Assembly: GCA_010909165.1 (NCBI GenBank)
Contig: VJWM01000106.1
Location: 248,001 to 312,000 of the forward strand
Direction of reading: 5' to 3'
Length of the DNA: 64,000 nt
Origin: Anthoceros angustus
Taxonomy: Eukaryota; Streptophyta; Anthocerotopsida; Anthocerotales; Anthocerotaceae
Positions 1 to 11,186 of the stretch are shown in pieces; the stretch's first letter is position 1; each line of letters opens with the position of its first letter. The notes beneath the pieces are model-generated. The model was not told where the DNA came from, made no database searches, and was given only the letters and a program-made list of their open reading frames with translations. The position numbers and the translations under genes were made by a program.

Positions 1-3000
1 ATTTGATTGGTAGTCCTTTTTCAATTCATGTCGTACAATCTGGTACTTCCTCCACGTAGTTCATGTTGTGTTCATGCACAGATTCGACCTAGTGCTGGTC
101 AGGCATTGAATGTCACAGAAACTGCAGGAGGAGTGCGAGCATCTTACTGCAAGGCATTTATTTCACCAGCAAGTGCCAATGTGCAGGCAGGTGAAGCAAC
201 CTCCGTAACTATACATGCGTATGATGCCAGGGGCAATGCACCGTCAGCAGTCGATTACGACTTTGCTGTGGAGGTCAATCCACATCCCAGTATTAGCTCT
301 GCGTACTTCACCGCGCATCTCCAGAAGGCAGCTGCAGGAAGCTTCCTCGCTACACTGAATGTGACAGACGCTGGTGATTATACACTGTTTGTTACCCTCT
401 TCGGGACAAGGATTGGAGGGGGACCGTATGACCTGCTGGTTTCTCCAGGTGGTCACTCATCCATCTCAGCTTAATGCTTATCCTCTAGTGCAGGTTGCTT
501 TCTTTACAGTGCATCAAGCACACAACATCGTCATGCATGACCTTTTATTTGCTGTTGTCCTACACACCAGCAAGCTGGGCAGTGGAGACGAGTGAGGCAA
601 CTGGCTCAGGCCTTCAAAATCAGACTGCTGCAGTTGGATATGCACTTGCAGTGCAACTAAGCGATCAGTATGGAAATTTCATCACGATGGCAACGGAGGG
701 AACATTTCCTGACAGCTTCTCAGTTGATGTGGTGGGGGATGCTGTGGTTAATTACTCTTCCAAGCTGATGCCCAATGGAAATGGAACATATTCTGGAAGC
801 ATTGACTGGACTCATACAGGCGTGTATATTGTATATGTTCACCTGGGCAAACAGCAAGTCAAGGATAGCCCCTTCTCAATCACTATCTCCCCTGGTAGGC
901 TTCCCGATTTTCGTAGTTCACCCTCAAGGCTCATCAGAAGTTCAGGTGAAGTGCAGTGGAGTGATACAGGACCGCTATCCTTGCAGGTTCAGTCTTTGTC
1001 CCTTTATGCATCGGCTTGGGTTCAGGTTTAAGAACAGCAATAGCACAGAGACCACAGCATATCTGGGTGCAGCTTAAAGACGTCTTTGGCAATGATCCAT
1101 CTGACGGCATCGATGAAGAAGGAAACTCGGTTGCGTTTTTTTTTCTCATTGGAGACAATGGCCAGCAGCCAAACGATTTCAAAAGGCTTACTAGCGGGTT
1201 ATACTATGCGATTTATGTTGTTTTCGAGGTTGGTCAATATCAGCTATCAATCAAGTCATCTAACGACTTGCACATCAGTTCCAGCCCGTTCGTAATCGAT
1301 GTGACATCAAGTAAGCCAAGGTTTTTGGGGGTTAGTCTTGATTCCAAAATGACACATTTGATGGATCTTCTGGCTACTGCAGACTATCTGCAGGATGTCC
1401 CAGCTGGGCCTGTTCTGTGTTCTTTCAAGAGTCTGAGTGCAAGCACTGTCCTATTGCTGCCGTACATCTTGTCAATGCCCTCGTCACTAAAATCTGTAGA
1501 AGACCATCCAGTTCCTCTCCAAGGGTATTTTCCCAGCTGTTAGTTTACGCTTCACGATAGCATGGCAACCAGTGTGCTAAATATGTCCGCTGTTCAACTG
1601 AAACAGGGGTTTACCATGCATGGAGGTGGGCTACAAGGATGCGAATGTGCATTTGAGTGTGACAGTGTCCGCTTCGCACGGACTTCTATATTTCGTACCG
1701 ACAATGGCAGATTTGTGGATACAAGTGACTGCACAATCTCAAGCTTCAATACTTATCGCAAGTACACAGGAAGCATATGATGACCAAGCAAACAGGGCGC
1801 TGCGGTTCTCAGGATCTATCCCAGCCATAGGTGCAGCCCTTCAGGCAATAGCATACACAGGGTACAAACATTTTGCATTGAACTTTGAGAGCCACGGTTT
1901 CAGGCAGTGGCTTAGCTTGCTACGCTGATTAATTGCTAAACCTGGTCGTGTTTCTTTGCAGGGCTAAGCACTACAATGGAAATGATACGATTTCTTTGCA
2001 CCTGTCCTATCCCGGTGGAGCTGGTCTTGCATTAAGTGGTGATGAGATGACAACTGTGTTGCAGATACTGGCAGTGAATGACCCACCTTACATTATTGCG
2101 AATCCCACCATCGTAGCTACCTGGATTTCGGGAAATGTGTACGGGATCTCAGTGGGAGATCCAGACCAGTTTGATGTTCGAAGTATGTGTCGTACATTTT
2201 GTCCTGGCATAACTAGAGTCTCCAGCAAGCAGCTTTTTCTTCAATCTGTCGGGAAATGATAGAAACCTGTTACTGTCTTAATCTGCTTCACAGCTGATAT
2301 GAAAGTTCTACTACTTCAAGTCTGTTTGACTGTCAGCATCGGCCAGATCTCTTTGAAGCTTATAAGCAGCAAAGAGCTGAACGCCTCAACCTATCAAGGT
2401 AATAAGTGGACTACCGTACCCAGGGCTACGGTTGGCAGTCGTATCGTGGTCGATAGTCAGGGCATCTGCTTCACAGCTTCAGTTCAAGACTGCAACACAG
2501 CTTTGGGATCATCCCTTATATGGTACCAACAGGTGATACATCAACCCTTGAAGACCACTGCATTTACCCTGTTCTACAGATACTTCAAACTTTGCACATT
2601 CGGAGAAAATGGCACTATTGCTATTCTGTTTCATGGGTCTCGATGTCTGTCGACCTGGTTAAGTGGCCCTGAGTTGCTTCTCTTGCTGTAGGCTGGTCCG
2701 AAATTGATAGGAAACCTAACAGTGACAGTCAACGACCTGGGCAATTTTGGATGCTTCGGTGACTGCTCCAGCAGCCGTGTTGTCCCTCTTCAAGCCACTG
2801 CCTTAATTAAGCTGCTTCCAGGCCGGAAACCACCCATGCAAGGTCTTGGATAACATTTCTTTGCTTGCCCCATGTTGATTGTCTGGAGATCAGCAGACAG
2901 TTTCGCACAACAGCTATGTTTGTGGCATGGGACCTGCCATCAAACGCAAAATCAAGTCCTGACGTGATGCTGGATTGCAGGTCGTACCGGGTTTATCGTA

Positions 3001-3632
3001 GGCAGCAGTGTGGGATCAGTTGGCTGCTTTGTGGTCATCTTGGTGCTGTTATTCCTGTGTCGCCGACATAACCGGTTTTGTGGTTATCTGGAAGTGTACA
3101 CCTCTCGTCGACTTGAGAAATGGCTAGGGATTGATTCCAGTGCTTTGCGCGCACCTGTGGACTCTCAGGTAGCCTGTACGAATAGATGCATTGCACAAAT
3201 ACCGTCTGTAGATTCTTATTTCCTTGGAAAACTCCTGCAGGGATATAGTCCGCCGTGGATATTAACGCTGCCACAGGGTGAGGAACCTTTGAAGTTTGTG
3301 TACGGCGAATTTACTGGTGAAGATTCTGGTGTGAAGCTTTCACAGACTGTGAGTAGCAGCAGCCTGCTCATCTGGCTCTATTACAGCACCGTTTGAATTG
3401 GTGTACTGAAGCGTGTTTGTTTCAGGCACTGGACCAGTTCTGGGCTGGGGCTCTGGCCATGAGCTTGCCACCGCCCGCTGACGATGAAAGCCTGGGATCT
3501 GCTTCTGAAGGTAGCGATCATGGTGACAATCCTGTTGCCTCCGAGGAGCATGTCACCTCAGAAGCAATCCCAGAAGCAGGCAATGAGCCCATGTCTTTTT
3601 ACAAAACCTCAATTGTGGCAATGACGCCATAA
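1..3632 (+). CDS. Filamin/Ig-like and cadherin-like repeat membrane protein (GEX2-like), 3' part
   Basis: Multi-exon gene entering from the left edge. Exons I can place: about 82-448, 583-894, 987-1310, 1381-~1524, ~1562-1866, 1963-2182, 2294-2397, 2694-2839, 2981-3348 and 3426-3632 (stop TAA). The first exons encode beta-sandwich repeats of filamin/ABP280 type, each ending in a GSPFSIHVV / DSPFSITISPG / SSPFVIDV signature. They are followed by modules with the cadherin-like pattern LRFSGS...AIAYTG...YNGNDTISL...AVNDPPYI. Exon 2981-3348 encodes one membrane helix (core VGCFVVILVLLFLC) followed by basic RRH, and the last exon gives an acidic cytoplasmic tail. GEX2, a plant gamete adhesion protein, has filamin-like ectodomain repeats and one TM; the resemblance is architectural only. 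Two reading-frame breaks (near 56-81 and 1610) may be tiny introns or sequence errors. Coding status is secure, the GEX2 assignment is not. Confidence 0.6.
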
Positions 3633-3722
3633 ATTGCTGCTAAGCCTGTGTCCGAAAACGACTCAGACCCTACGCACACATGAATGTCACATTATGTACA
3701 CTACAAAAAGCTCAATGATCCA

Positions 3723-5806
3723 TCATAAGGCCATGTCTTCTTCGCTTTCATCGTCGTCAAACTGTTGAGCTATTGTGTGGAGGTTGGTAGTGGGCAGCTT
3801 CAAAGGTGCAAGGAATCCAGACGGCAAGACGAGTTTGGCCATCAATAGCCCGAGGGTGATAGCCAAAGCCACCACCGTCATATCGAAAACGAAACCCATT
3901 CCGGCCATGACATCATCTTCCAGCAGAGCAGTAACCCCCTTGATTCCAATCCCACCAGGAACCAAGAGCAGGATTCCCGAGAACAGCATGACCAAGGGCA
4001 AGTCACCCGTGAAGTAGGAGTAGGAAGTGCCTGTAAAATACATGCAACCGAGACAGACTTGAGCACCAATCCGTTCCTAGATGTGCATCATGGAACTCAA
4101 TTGCCTTCCAGAGGGGCAGGGGCAGACCTGTCACTCCAATTGCGAAGGCTGCGATGATGGTGGAAGCACTGTTCCCGAGGTGTGTACTCGCCAGAGTCTT
4201 TGCCACCCACCCCACAAAAGCAGCCAGGGTCATTCCAGGCCATTGGTTCAGTCGAGAGTGGAGCAAGATGTTCAACGACAGGGCGTAGCCCAGGAACCTG
4301 CTCAGATTCAGATGGACAAGCAGAGATCAGACAATGCTGGAAGGTTCGGACACTTGGAAGGGAATGTTGGCATCCCTACCAGACGACGCTCCAGTAGGGT
4401 GCGAGATTTGATGCCCCACAAGCAGTTTCCTTTGGCTTCGGTACCCAGAATATGATGTCGTCCCCTATTGCTAGCCCGAAACCGATCTGCAGTGATGAGA
4501 ATAGTGCAGAAATGATGCGTGACGAGCCAGTCACTTGAGCACTTGCCACCATGTCGCTAACTCCTAAGGTGAGCGTCAGCCCTGACAGATGACCATGTGC
4601 AAGGCATCCAGATATCAGTGTCTGTGTCTAAGTGCAACAAGTTATTGCAATGTTCCACTGCCATCCATACCTGGAAGCACACGGCACAAGGAGCCAAGCG
4701 CCAGTGCGTAGTAGCAAATGCGGCGCGAGGTGATGTACACAGACAGTAATCTTGCCAGGAAGGAGACCACCAAGGAAGAGACGAACTTGAAGACGTTGGC
4801 AAAGAGGGAGGACTGCGGTTGAAAGCTGTCCAGAAGCCCCACCACAAGGCCCAGCACGAGAGCCAAGCAGGCATCCCAAAGACTGCCTGTAAGATCAACC
4901 ACAGGGGCTCAGCTCAGCCTCGATCAGATGACAAGGTGCAGTGACGGAGGCTATCGCCCTTACCTTCAAACAGGAGAAGCGCAGCACAGGCAGCTGATAC
5001 AGAGAAGCCAAGCAGTCTCCAATACAATCTTCCAAACTCAGGAGTTGCATTAGCAATGGCCTTGAGCCGCCAGTAGGCCAGAACCAGAGGGCTGTCCGCG
5101 AGGCCGGCATTGTTGGCAAGCTGGTCTGCACGGCCCAATTTATCCGCGTCGTACCCAGACTCGACCTTGAGGAGGTGCACTTCCGCCGGCCTGTGCCACA
5201 AGCCTCGCACAAACCCATCAGAATCAGCTGCTTCCAGTGGAGGGGCGATGGGCCTCCGATTCAGACAGTGCGCACCTTTGATGGCTGTCGTTGTCGAAGG
5301 AGAGGCAGATGAGGGAAGGGAAGACGGCGATTTCGGCCTCTACTTCCAGCCGGGCAGCCGCCTTCTCAATCAGGTACTCGGTCCTCGAGGCCGAGCTGCC
5401 GTAGCTGTGCAGGGACGTTGCCAGCCGGATCAGAAACTTCCTGCGCAGGTGCTCGTTGAAGTGAGACTCCGGAGGCTTGCTCTGCCACACCCGGACTGGC
5501 AGGAAAGCAAAGACCCATCAGAGCAAGGAAGGCCACAAATCCGCCACGCTGATTAAATCAAAACTTGCCCACGCACAGCGCAGAACGAAATCCTAATCCC
5601 GCTCCAGCACAACCAAACAAACAGATTGCAGACTCACGGATCTCCTCCTCTGTCAGCTTGGGCCGAGCCGGCTGCTGCTGCTGCTCCTGCTGCTCTCCCG
5701 GCTTCTTGGCTGCCTTCTTCTTGCGCGGCGAGGCATTGCTGCCGGATCCAGCCGCGCCTGCTGCAGCTCCGAGCAGCTTTTGTTTGAGGCCGGAAGAGAG
5801 GGGCAT
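3723..5806 (-). CDS. ThrE-type (DUF1212) threonine/serine exporter-like membrane protein
   Basis: Seven exons on the minus strand: 5638-5806, 5276-5495, 4964-5190, 4671-4886, 4380-4563, 4128-4297, 3723-4030. All introns are GT-AG and the lengths sum to 1494 nt, giving 497 aa from the ATG at 5806. The N-terminus is basic and Gln-rich (PGEQQEQQQQP). Exon 2 holds the soluble first half of the family (RKFLIRLATSLHSYGSSASRTEYLIE, then an alpha/beta segment). Later exons hold about ten hydrophobic segments, including LALVLGLVVGLL, STIIAAFAIGVTG and LLLVPGGIGIKG, the last matching the LVPG motif of ThrE. Bacterial ThrE exports threonine and serine; the substrate of plant homologues is not something I can infer. 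The gene converges on the membrane-protein gene at its left, 90 bp between the stop codons. Confidence 0.85.
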
Positions 5807-5899
5807 GTTTCGGAGGTTCTCACGACCCAGCTGCACACAGACAAGCTCCTGGGAGCATTGAGCTGATCTACATATTCCGGGGCACGGAAAATGCGAGCT

Positions 5900-7060
5900 T
5901 CCGATACGTCACCAACAACTTGGCGCAGGAACGCCTGGAGGGCGGCAGGAAATCAATGTGCAAGCGTGAAACGCCGAGCGCTTCGGCCGTTATCGGCGCT
6001 CAGCTCCCAGCCACCTGACGCACTCCAAACATGTGGCTCCTATCGTGAAGCGCTAGATTGTCTACAGTTTCAGTCAGCAAGAGGCTGCGTCTGTTTTGCC
6101 GACTTCGCCGATGAGGCTGGCTGGCTGCCCTGGCACGAATTCTTGGCACCCTTGAAGCACGGCACTGGCAGGGGTCGTGCAGCACACTGGACCTATCAGA
6201 TGAGCTGGAGAGAAAAGGAGAGCTCTCACATTCTCTCCTGTTCTAACAAGTGACACTGTATCATGTCATCCCTTCTACTACTTTTGGGGACCTCGTGAGA
6301 CGGACAGAGTAATGTGTGGCACGAGATTCCCACAGGATCGTTAATTTCCTCAATGTGGGTGAGGATCTCCTGCAAGCTTGGGGGGTGTCAGCTCCGAACC
6401 TGTCAGCAGCCATGAGAAGTTTAAATGTTGAGCCTTCCATGTCTGGCTCTCCAAACCAGCATGTCATCACACGCTCTGTTTCCCCTCCGACCTAGAGTAA
6501 GCAAGACAACTGAGATAACGATTTCTAGGAAGAGCTTCCATAAACAAGTACCTGCTGTGGTTGCCGAGTCTCAACATCCTTCACCAACTTGACGGGAACC
6601 TACACTGGCTTCAAATGTGTGCCCACCACCATTGCCTTGGCTGAAAAGTAAGCACGCTGTAGAAACGAGCAATGCCCTCTCATTGGCCTCGGAGCTCTAG
6701 AACGGCAAGTGTGTTCCCCAGAAACATATCCATATGCTCAAAAGTTGCCATGCTAAACCAGCACCATTTTGCTTCTGACTGAAGCTCCCAACCATCATCG
6801 TCCACTAAAAACAGTGGATGCTCCTCCAAAACCTACAAGATCACACAGTACTCAGCTTCACCTACACTCCCCACGTCTCGCGGCTGTCCTAAGGTCGGAG
6901 CCTCTCAAGATAGCAGTTGCATTCACCAAAGGAAAAGAGGAAGACAGTAAGCTCACAACCTTTTCAGCGCAAGCTTTGATCGCATACGGAGGAGGTCCTG
7001 AGCAATGAGCATCCTGCAACCTACTTCTCGTTGCCACCGGTGACCCAAGAGTCTCATGCA
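5900..7060 (-). other. Possible spliced minus-strand gene, unrecognised
   Basis: Minus-strand segments at about 6850-7060, 6590-6635, 6370-6490 and 6074-6200 have plant-like codon content and are bounded by plausible splice sites (for example TTTTCAG before 6635 and CTCTAG before 6492). They read, for example, VGGETERVMTCWFGEPDMEG and EILTHIEEINDP. I do not recognise a family and could not link all segments in one frame, so this may equally be a decayed gene. The region sits upstream of the ThrE-like gene, whose ATG is at 5806. Confidence 0.22.
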
Positions 7061-7259
7061 TTGTTCACAGCTCTGAATTCGTGGGGCTCTCCACCCAGTC
7101 ATAGGTCAGGAGCTTCCAAAATTTGCAACAGTGAGATCAAGCCCTTGTTCCTACTTCTCCGTTGTCTCAAAACTTAGCCAATCTTATGAGTTCATGTGCT
7201 CAACGAAAGCTGCCCTTTCTCTGGTGGAATTATGTGTAAGATCACGGTGGTATAACCTC

Positions 7260-8200
7260 AAATGCCTATCACTTATGTATGACGAAACAAATATTTTTTT
7301 TCGTCAAACAAGAAATAAATTTTGATAAAATATGCTAATTTTATCTGATTTCATAGCTCCCTTTTACTTGGTTAGTTAGGGAGCTCTTTGAAGGTTGGTG
7401 CATCTTCATGTGGTTCTGCCAGCCAGCCATTATTAAAGGTAGTTTGGTGCGCATGAAGTTCAAAAATAATTTTCAAGATAGATTATTTAAATGAAAAATA
7501 ATCTACTACTTTATTTTTATACATATGCAACGGCCTCCTTTCTGTATAAGGTTTAAATAAGAGTGGAGTATCTATAATATTTATAATTTAGTGAATAGAA
7601 TATATTACTAAAATTATTATTATTTGATATATTTTACTCCAAAAGATATGTCTCAAATATCTACCTAGTAGAGAAAAGAAGAATTCATAGACCATTTTGA
7701 CTCATGAGGTTAGAACCTTTTCAAACGTTTTGTTGTTGTATATCCTCTTCGTGTTTGGTTCATATTTTGTTGTAAAGCTCAAAGTTCTCTAAAAATCATA
7801 TTGTACAATATATTACAAATTTGACTTCTTATTTACTTTCACAATACCATGTGGTTTCTTAATACTTGCCAATAGTTTCCTGCAAGACATCTGTAAATGA
7901 AAGTTGGAAAAAGGAAGTTTCTAATTATTATTTTAGTTAAAATCAGGAATACAATGCAATGCATATTAATTGAAGATATTATACCTTTATTATATAGATG
8001 TACCTAATAAATTTTAAATAGAGCAAGCTTGAGTTAAGGAATAAGACATAATATTTTCACTTTGAAAAAGAAATAATTTGAAGATAATAATTGATTGTAT
8101 ACAATCCATTTTTGATGGGTGGGTCCCTTCTTGGACTTTGAACCAGTAAAAATATATTTTTCTTGATATATAAATGTTGAAAAAGAATCATATGATAAGA
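7260..8200. other. AT-rich intergenic stretch
   Basis: Strongly AT-rich sequence with many short A and T runs and no convincing reading frame. It covers the 3' flank of the OVATE gene. No transposon ends were found. Confidence 0.5.
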
Positions 8201-8203
8201 AGT

Positions 8204-10000
8204 TCATTGTAAAACATTTTTTGCTTTGAGCTCTTTTCTAATGTCTATTATGACCCTTTCAATAACTTTGTGATGTGCGCCAGGATTAAGATCCAAATAA
8301 TATTGAAACAAGTCTTCAATAGCTTCAGGTCTATTCTCAAGTTGTTCTTCATCAATCATCTCCATCATAGAGTTTTTAAAATCAAAATAGGGATCCGTTG
8401 AGTGTTTTATTATTACTCCACTCTCTCCCGTTTCATAGAACCCGTTCTTTTGTTCCAAGTCCTCTGCACGTTGTTCCTTATCAATAGTTTTCATGTTGGA
8501 CTTTGTTGTTGCAGGGCTATCACTAGTTGAACTCTCCAAAAAATTCATCTTATTTCTTGCATCATTGATGCCGTCAATTCTAACCGGAGTGACCGTAATG
8601 TTGTCCTTGCATTTTGCAGATGGTGACAGTTGATCAAAATCTTTTGTATCTCGTGGAGAACAACATTCTGTACTTGGGGTATCAGTGGTAGATCTATCTA
8701 CCAGCAGTTGAGATGACGGCTTTTCAATAGTTGCTCGTTTGAAAATTGATTTACTTGTCGAAGATCGTTTTTGAGGCTCAATTGTACTCCTTGGCACATT
8801 GTGCGAAAGAGAAACCTTACTTCTAGAGCCACGTAGCTTGGATCGTCTTGGTGGAACCTTTTCTATCTCTGAACTAGAGTCGGAATCCGTTAAAACTCTA
8901 TCATTCAGATTGGTACTATCCAGAGTAGGATGCTCTAAACTAGAGGATCCTGGCATATAATATGTTTTACTTTGATTCCTCTTCATGTTGTCAGTTGGAT
9001 AACGGCGTTCTACTAATTTCCTTGTAGTTTTCTCCTGTCCAGGCCCCACCATGTTTTCTTGATTGTCATTGAATTTTTTCTCATGTACATCCAAAGGTTT
9101 TTCAACCAGTACTCTTGAAGTTGCTTGCTTACTTAGCTTTGTTTCATAATGACGATTGTTTGTAAAAAATCTCTCAGATATAGGAGGGGGCCTCATTTGT
9201 ATGGTGTCTAGATCATCATACGAGCTCATGTAGACGTTTGTTGAAGCAGGTGTTTCTGTATGTTGAATTGCCAACTTAGGCATTCGACTAAATGAGAATC
9301 TAGTAGAATCTTGACTTGGGGATGATGGCCGAGATGTTAACATATTATTGTGATAAAATGCAGCTCTTGAACGGGGTGACTTATCTTGTTGAGAAAGACG
9401 ATCAAAGGGAGCTTTGTAATGACAAGCATGACAAGTGTTTTCTGGCTTGTTGGATATATCTAAGAGTTGAGAAAATGGAGCTGGAGCATAACACTTGGGT
9501 GTCCTATCTGTATAGATAGGCACTGAAACAGGCCTTGTCGGGCCACAGCCTCTGTGACATCTTGGATGTCTCACAGGACATGCTGTGGTTGGTCTCCTCA
9601 ATAATGCTGGATACAACTCAACATCCCAAGGATTCTTTTTCCTTTCCGTAAGAGAACTAATAGATTGAATCCTTCGACACATGTTTCGTACATTTCGAAC
9701 GTGCTGAAAAGCCTCAAATGGGCTTGAGGAATTTAGATAATGAAGTGGCTCAAACGAGTGCAACACTCCTTTTCTTGCCCTCCTGTTCTTGCTCAAAACA
9801 TCCGCAGTTCGTGCCGGATCTAAGCAAGAAAATCCTGTGTACGCAGTGTCTTTGATTTTAGCGACACGACGGTAAGTCTCTCTTATTTCTGCCATATCAT
9901 CTTGCCATACAAGAGGCTTTCCAACCTTATGGTTGACATGTTTGGTACAACTTGTATAAGGAGAATCCCTTCTTGGATTCCGAAACTCCAAACCAGCCAT
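8204..10000 (-). CDS. OVATE family protein (OFP), transcriptional repressor type
   Basis: Intronless ORF of 598 aa starting MAGLEFRNPRRDS and ending KAKNVLQ. The OVATE domain (DUF623) lies at the C-terminus, roughly residues 530-590: DPYFDFKNSMMEMIDEE, then a linker and LFQYYLDLNPGAHHKVI ending in a helical IDIRKEL. This is the classic SxxMxxMI / YLxLN pattern of OFPs, plant-only proteins that repress transcription and bind homeodomain (KNOX/BELL) and TRM partners. The remaining 520 residues are low-complexity, Ser/Thr/Arg-rich and presumably disordered, with several Cys-His clusters near residues 135-200. Most OFPs are 150-400 aa, so this one has a long N-terminal extension. Lack of introns is normal for the family. 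The start is the first ATG of the open frame; flanks are AT-rich. Confidence 0.88.
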   Translation of the reverse strand: MAGLEFRNPRRDSPYTSCTKHVNHKVGKPLVWQDDMAEIRETYRRVAKIKDTAYTGFSCLDPARTADVLSKNRRARKGVLHSFEPLHYLNSSSPFEAFQHVRNVRNMCRRIQSISSLTERKKNPWDVELYPALLRRPTTACPVRHPRCHRGCGPTRPVSVPIYTDRTPKCYAPAPFSQLLDISNKPENTCHACHYKAPFDRLSQQDKSPRSRAAFYHNNMLTSRPSSPSQDSTRFSFSRMPKLAIQHTETPASTNVYMSSYDDLDTIQMRPPPISERFFTNNRHYETKLSKQATSRVLVEKPLDVHEKKFNDNQENMVGPGQEKTTRKLVERRYPTDNMKRNQSKTYYMPGSSSLEHPTLDSTNLNDRVLTDSDSSSEIEKVPPRRSKLRGSRSKVSLSHNVPRSTIEPQKRSSTSKSIFKRATIEKPSSQLLVDRSTTDTPSTECCSPRDTKDFDQLSPSAKCKDNITVTPVRIDGINDARNKMNFLESSTSDSPATTKSNMKTIDKEQRAEDLEQKNGFYETGESGVIIKHSTDPYFDFKNSMMEMIDEEQLENRPEAIEDLFQYYLDLNPGAHHKVIERVIIDIRKELKAKNVLQ

Positions 10001-11186
10001 AATATAATATGTGGCCTGCTAATAATCACAACTACATTTAGGATTCTCCATCGTGTTGACTGAAATTAGGGACATACTCAACATATCAAAAAAGAGGAAC
10101 ATCAAAGCTCAAAATTACCTCAAATCAATATTATGTCTGGAAAAAAGTCACATTTGATCCTCCTTGTGCACCCATATTTTTCTTTTCCTTGGCAAGACAT
10201 CCCAGGTACAGTTGCATGCCATAAGTGCTTATATAAACCCTCAACCAAATTTCATCTAGATATATTTCTTCCTTCCAATAATTGGAGACAACAACTCCAT
10301 AAGTGTTCATCCAAGAGTTGAAATTTCAATGCCCTGCAAAAAAAAACCTATGGAAACTTAGTTACAACATTTTAACGCCATCTTCAAAGATACACATATT
10401 TCTTTGACATCAAACCTTGTCATATCTTCCAGGACATACAAATAGCGGAGACAAACGATACCTAAGCAATCAAAAGTGCCAAGTCCTTTGAAGCTCCGTG
10501 GTAATGTTGATAAAACACATATCATGCACAGCACATCGAGCCAGAGCCACATCGATTGCTATGGTCGTCTCATTGATGCATAATTTGATAAATTCCAAGT
10601 GGCAAGTATTCAAGACCAATTGCAATTTAGCAGCGAGCTCCAACAACCGCTGGCACCTCGAGGAGGGAGAGACGACGAAGCTCCCTAGCAGCCACTTTTG
10701 CAAGCTGCTGGTGTTTCCGGCAATTTTGGTGCTGCCGTGGTTTGGACGCTGTTTGCCTTTCCCCGCGGCTTCCGCGTGGAGCTGGGTTGCGGCAAGAAAG
10801 TCCGGAATTTAATAAATCATTTTTACGATTACCTCAAGCCGGGAAGGTGAAAGAGTAAACGGAATTCGGTAGAAAAGAAAGAGTAAACGGACAGGGGCTC
10901 TCGAACGTGGCCGCAACAGGCGATGGTTGAGCTGGCCACATTGATCCCGTTCCGTTTTTAGGCATTCGAGGGATCCCTCCTGTGAGCATGTGTGGTGGGT
11001 TTGTCCGGAAGGTGGCAGATGGAGCTGCGGATTTGTGTTTATCATAGAGTGGTGCAAATCGCGTTCAGAGGGAGGGAGCTGCTGATTGAAGGTGAGATTT
11101 TTGTTGGGATGGTCTGGTATGTTGTGGTGCGTGGAAATTTGTTTAATTTGGTTGTGCGGGTCGTGTTGTTTGGTCGCAGTGAGGAT
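10001..11186. other. Divergent intergenic region between the OFP and MBD4-like genes
   Basis: About 1.2 kb separating two divergently transcribed genes. Composition shifts from AT-rich near the OVATE gene to mixed near the glycosylase. Small frames here look random. A possible 5' leader intron of the glycosylase gene (GTGAG at 11092, CAG at 11179) is discussed with that gene. Confidence 0.4.

Noticed and set aside
10992-11186. Extending the MBD4-like protein upstream to 10992 or 11019
   Set aside because: The frame is open, but a likely leader intron (11092-11179, 88 bp) would shift the frame, and the extension lacks conserved features.
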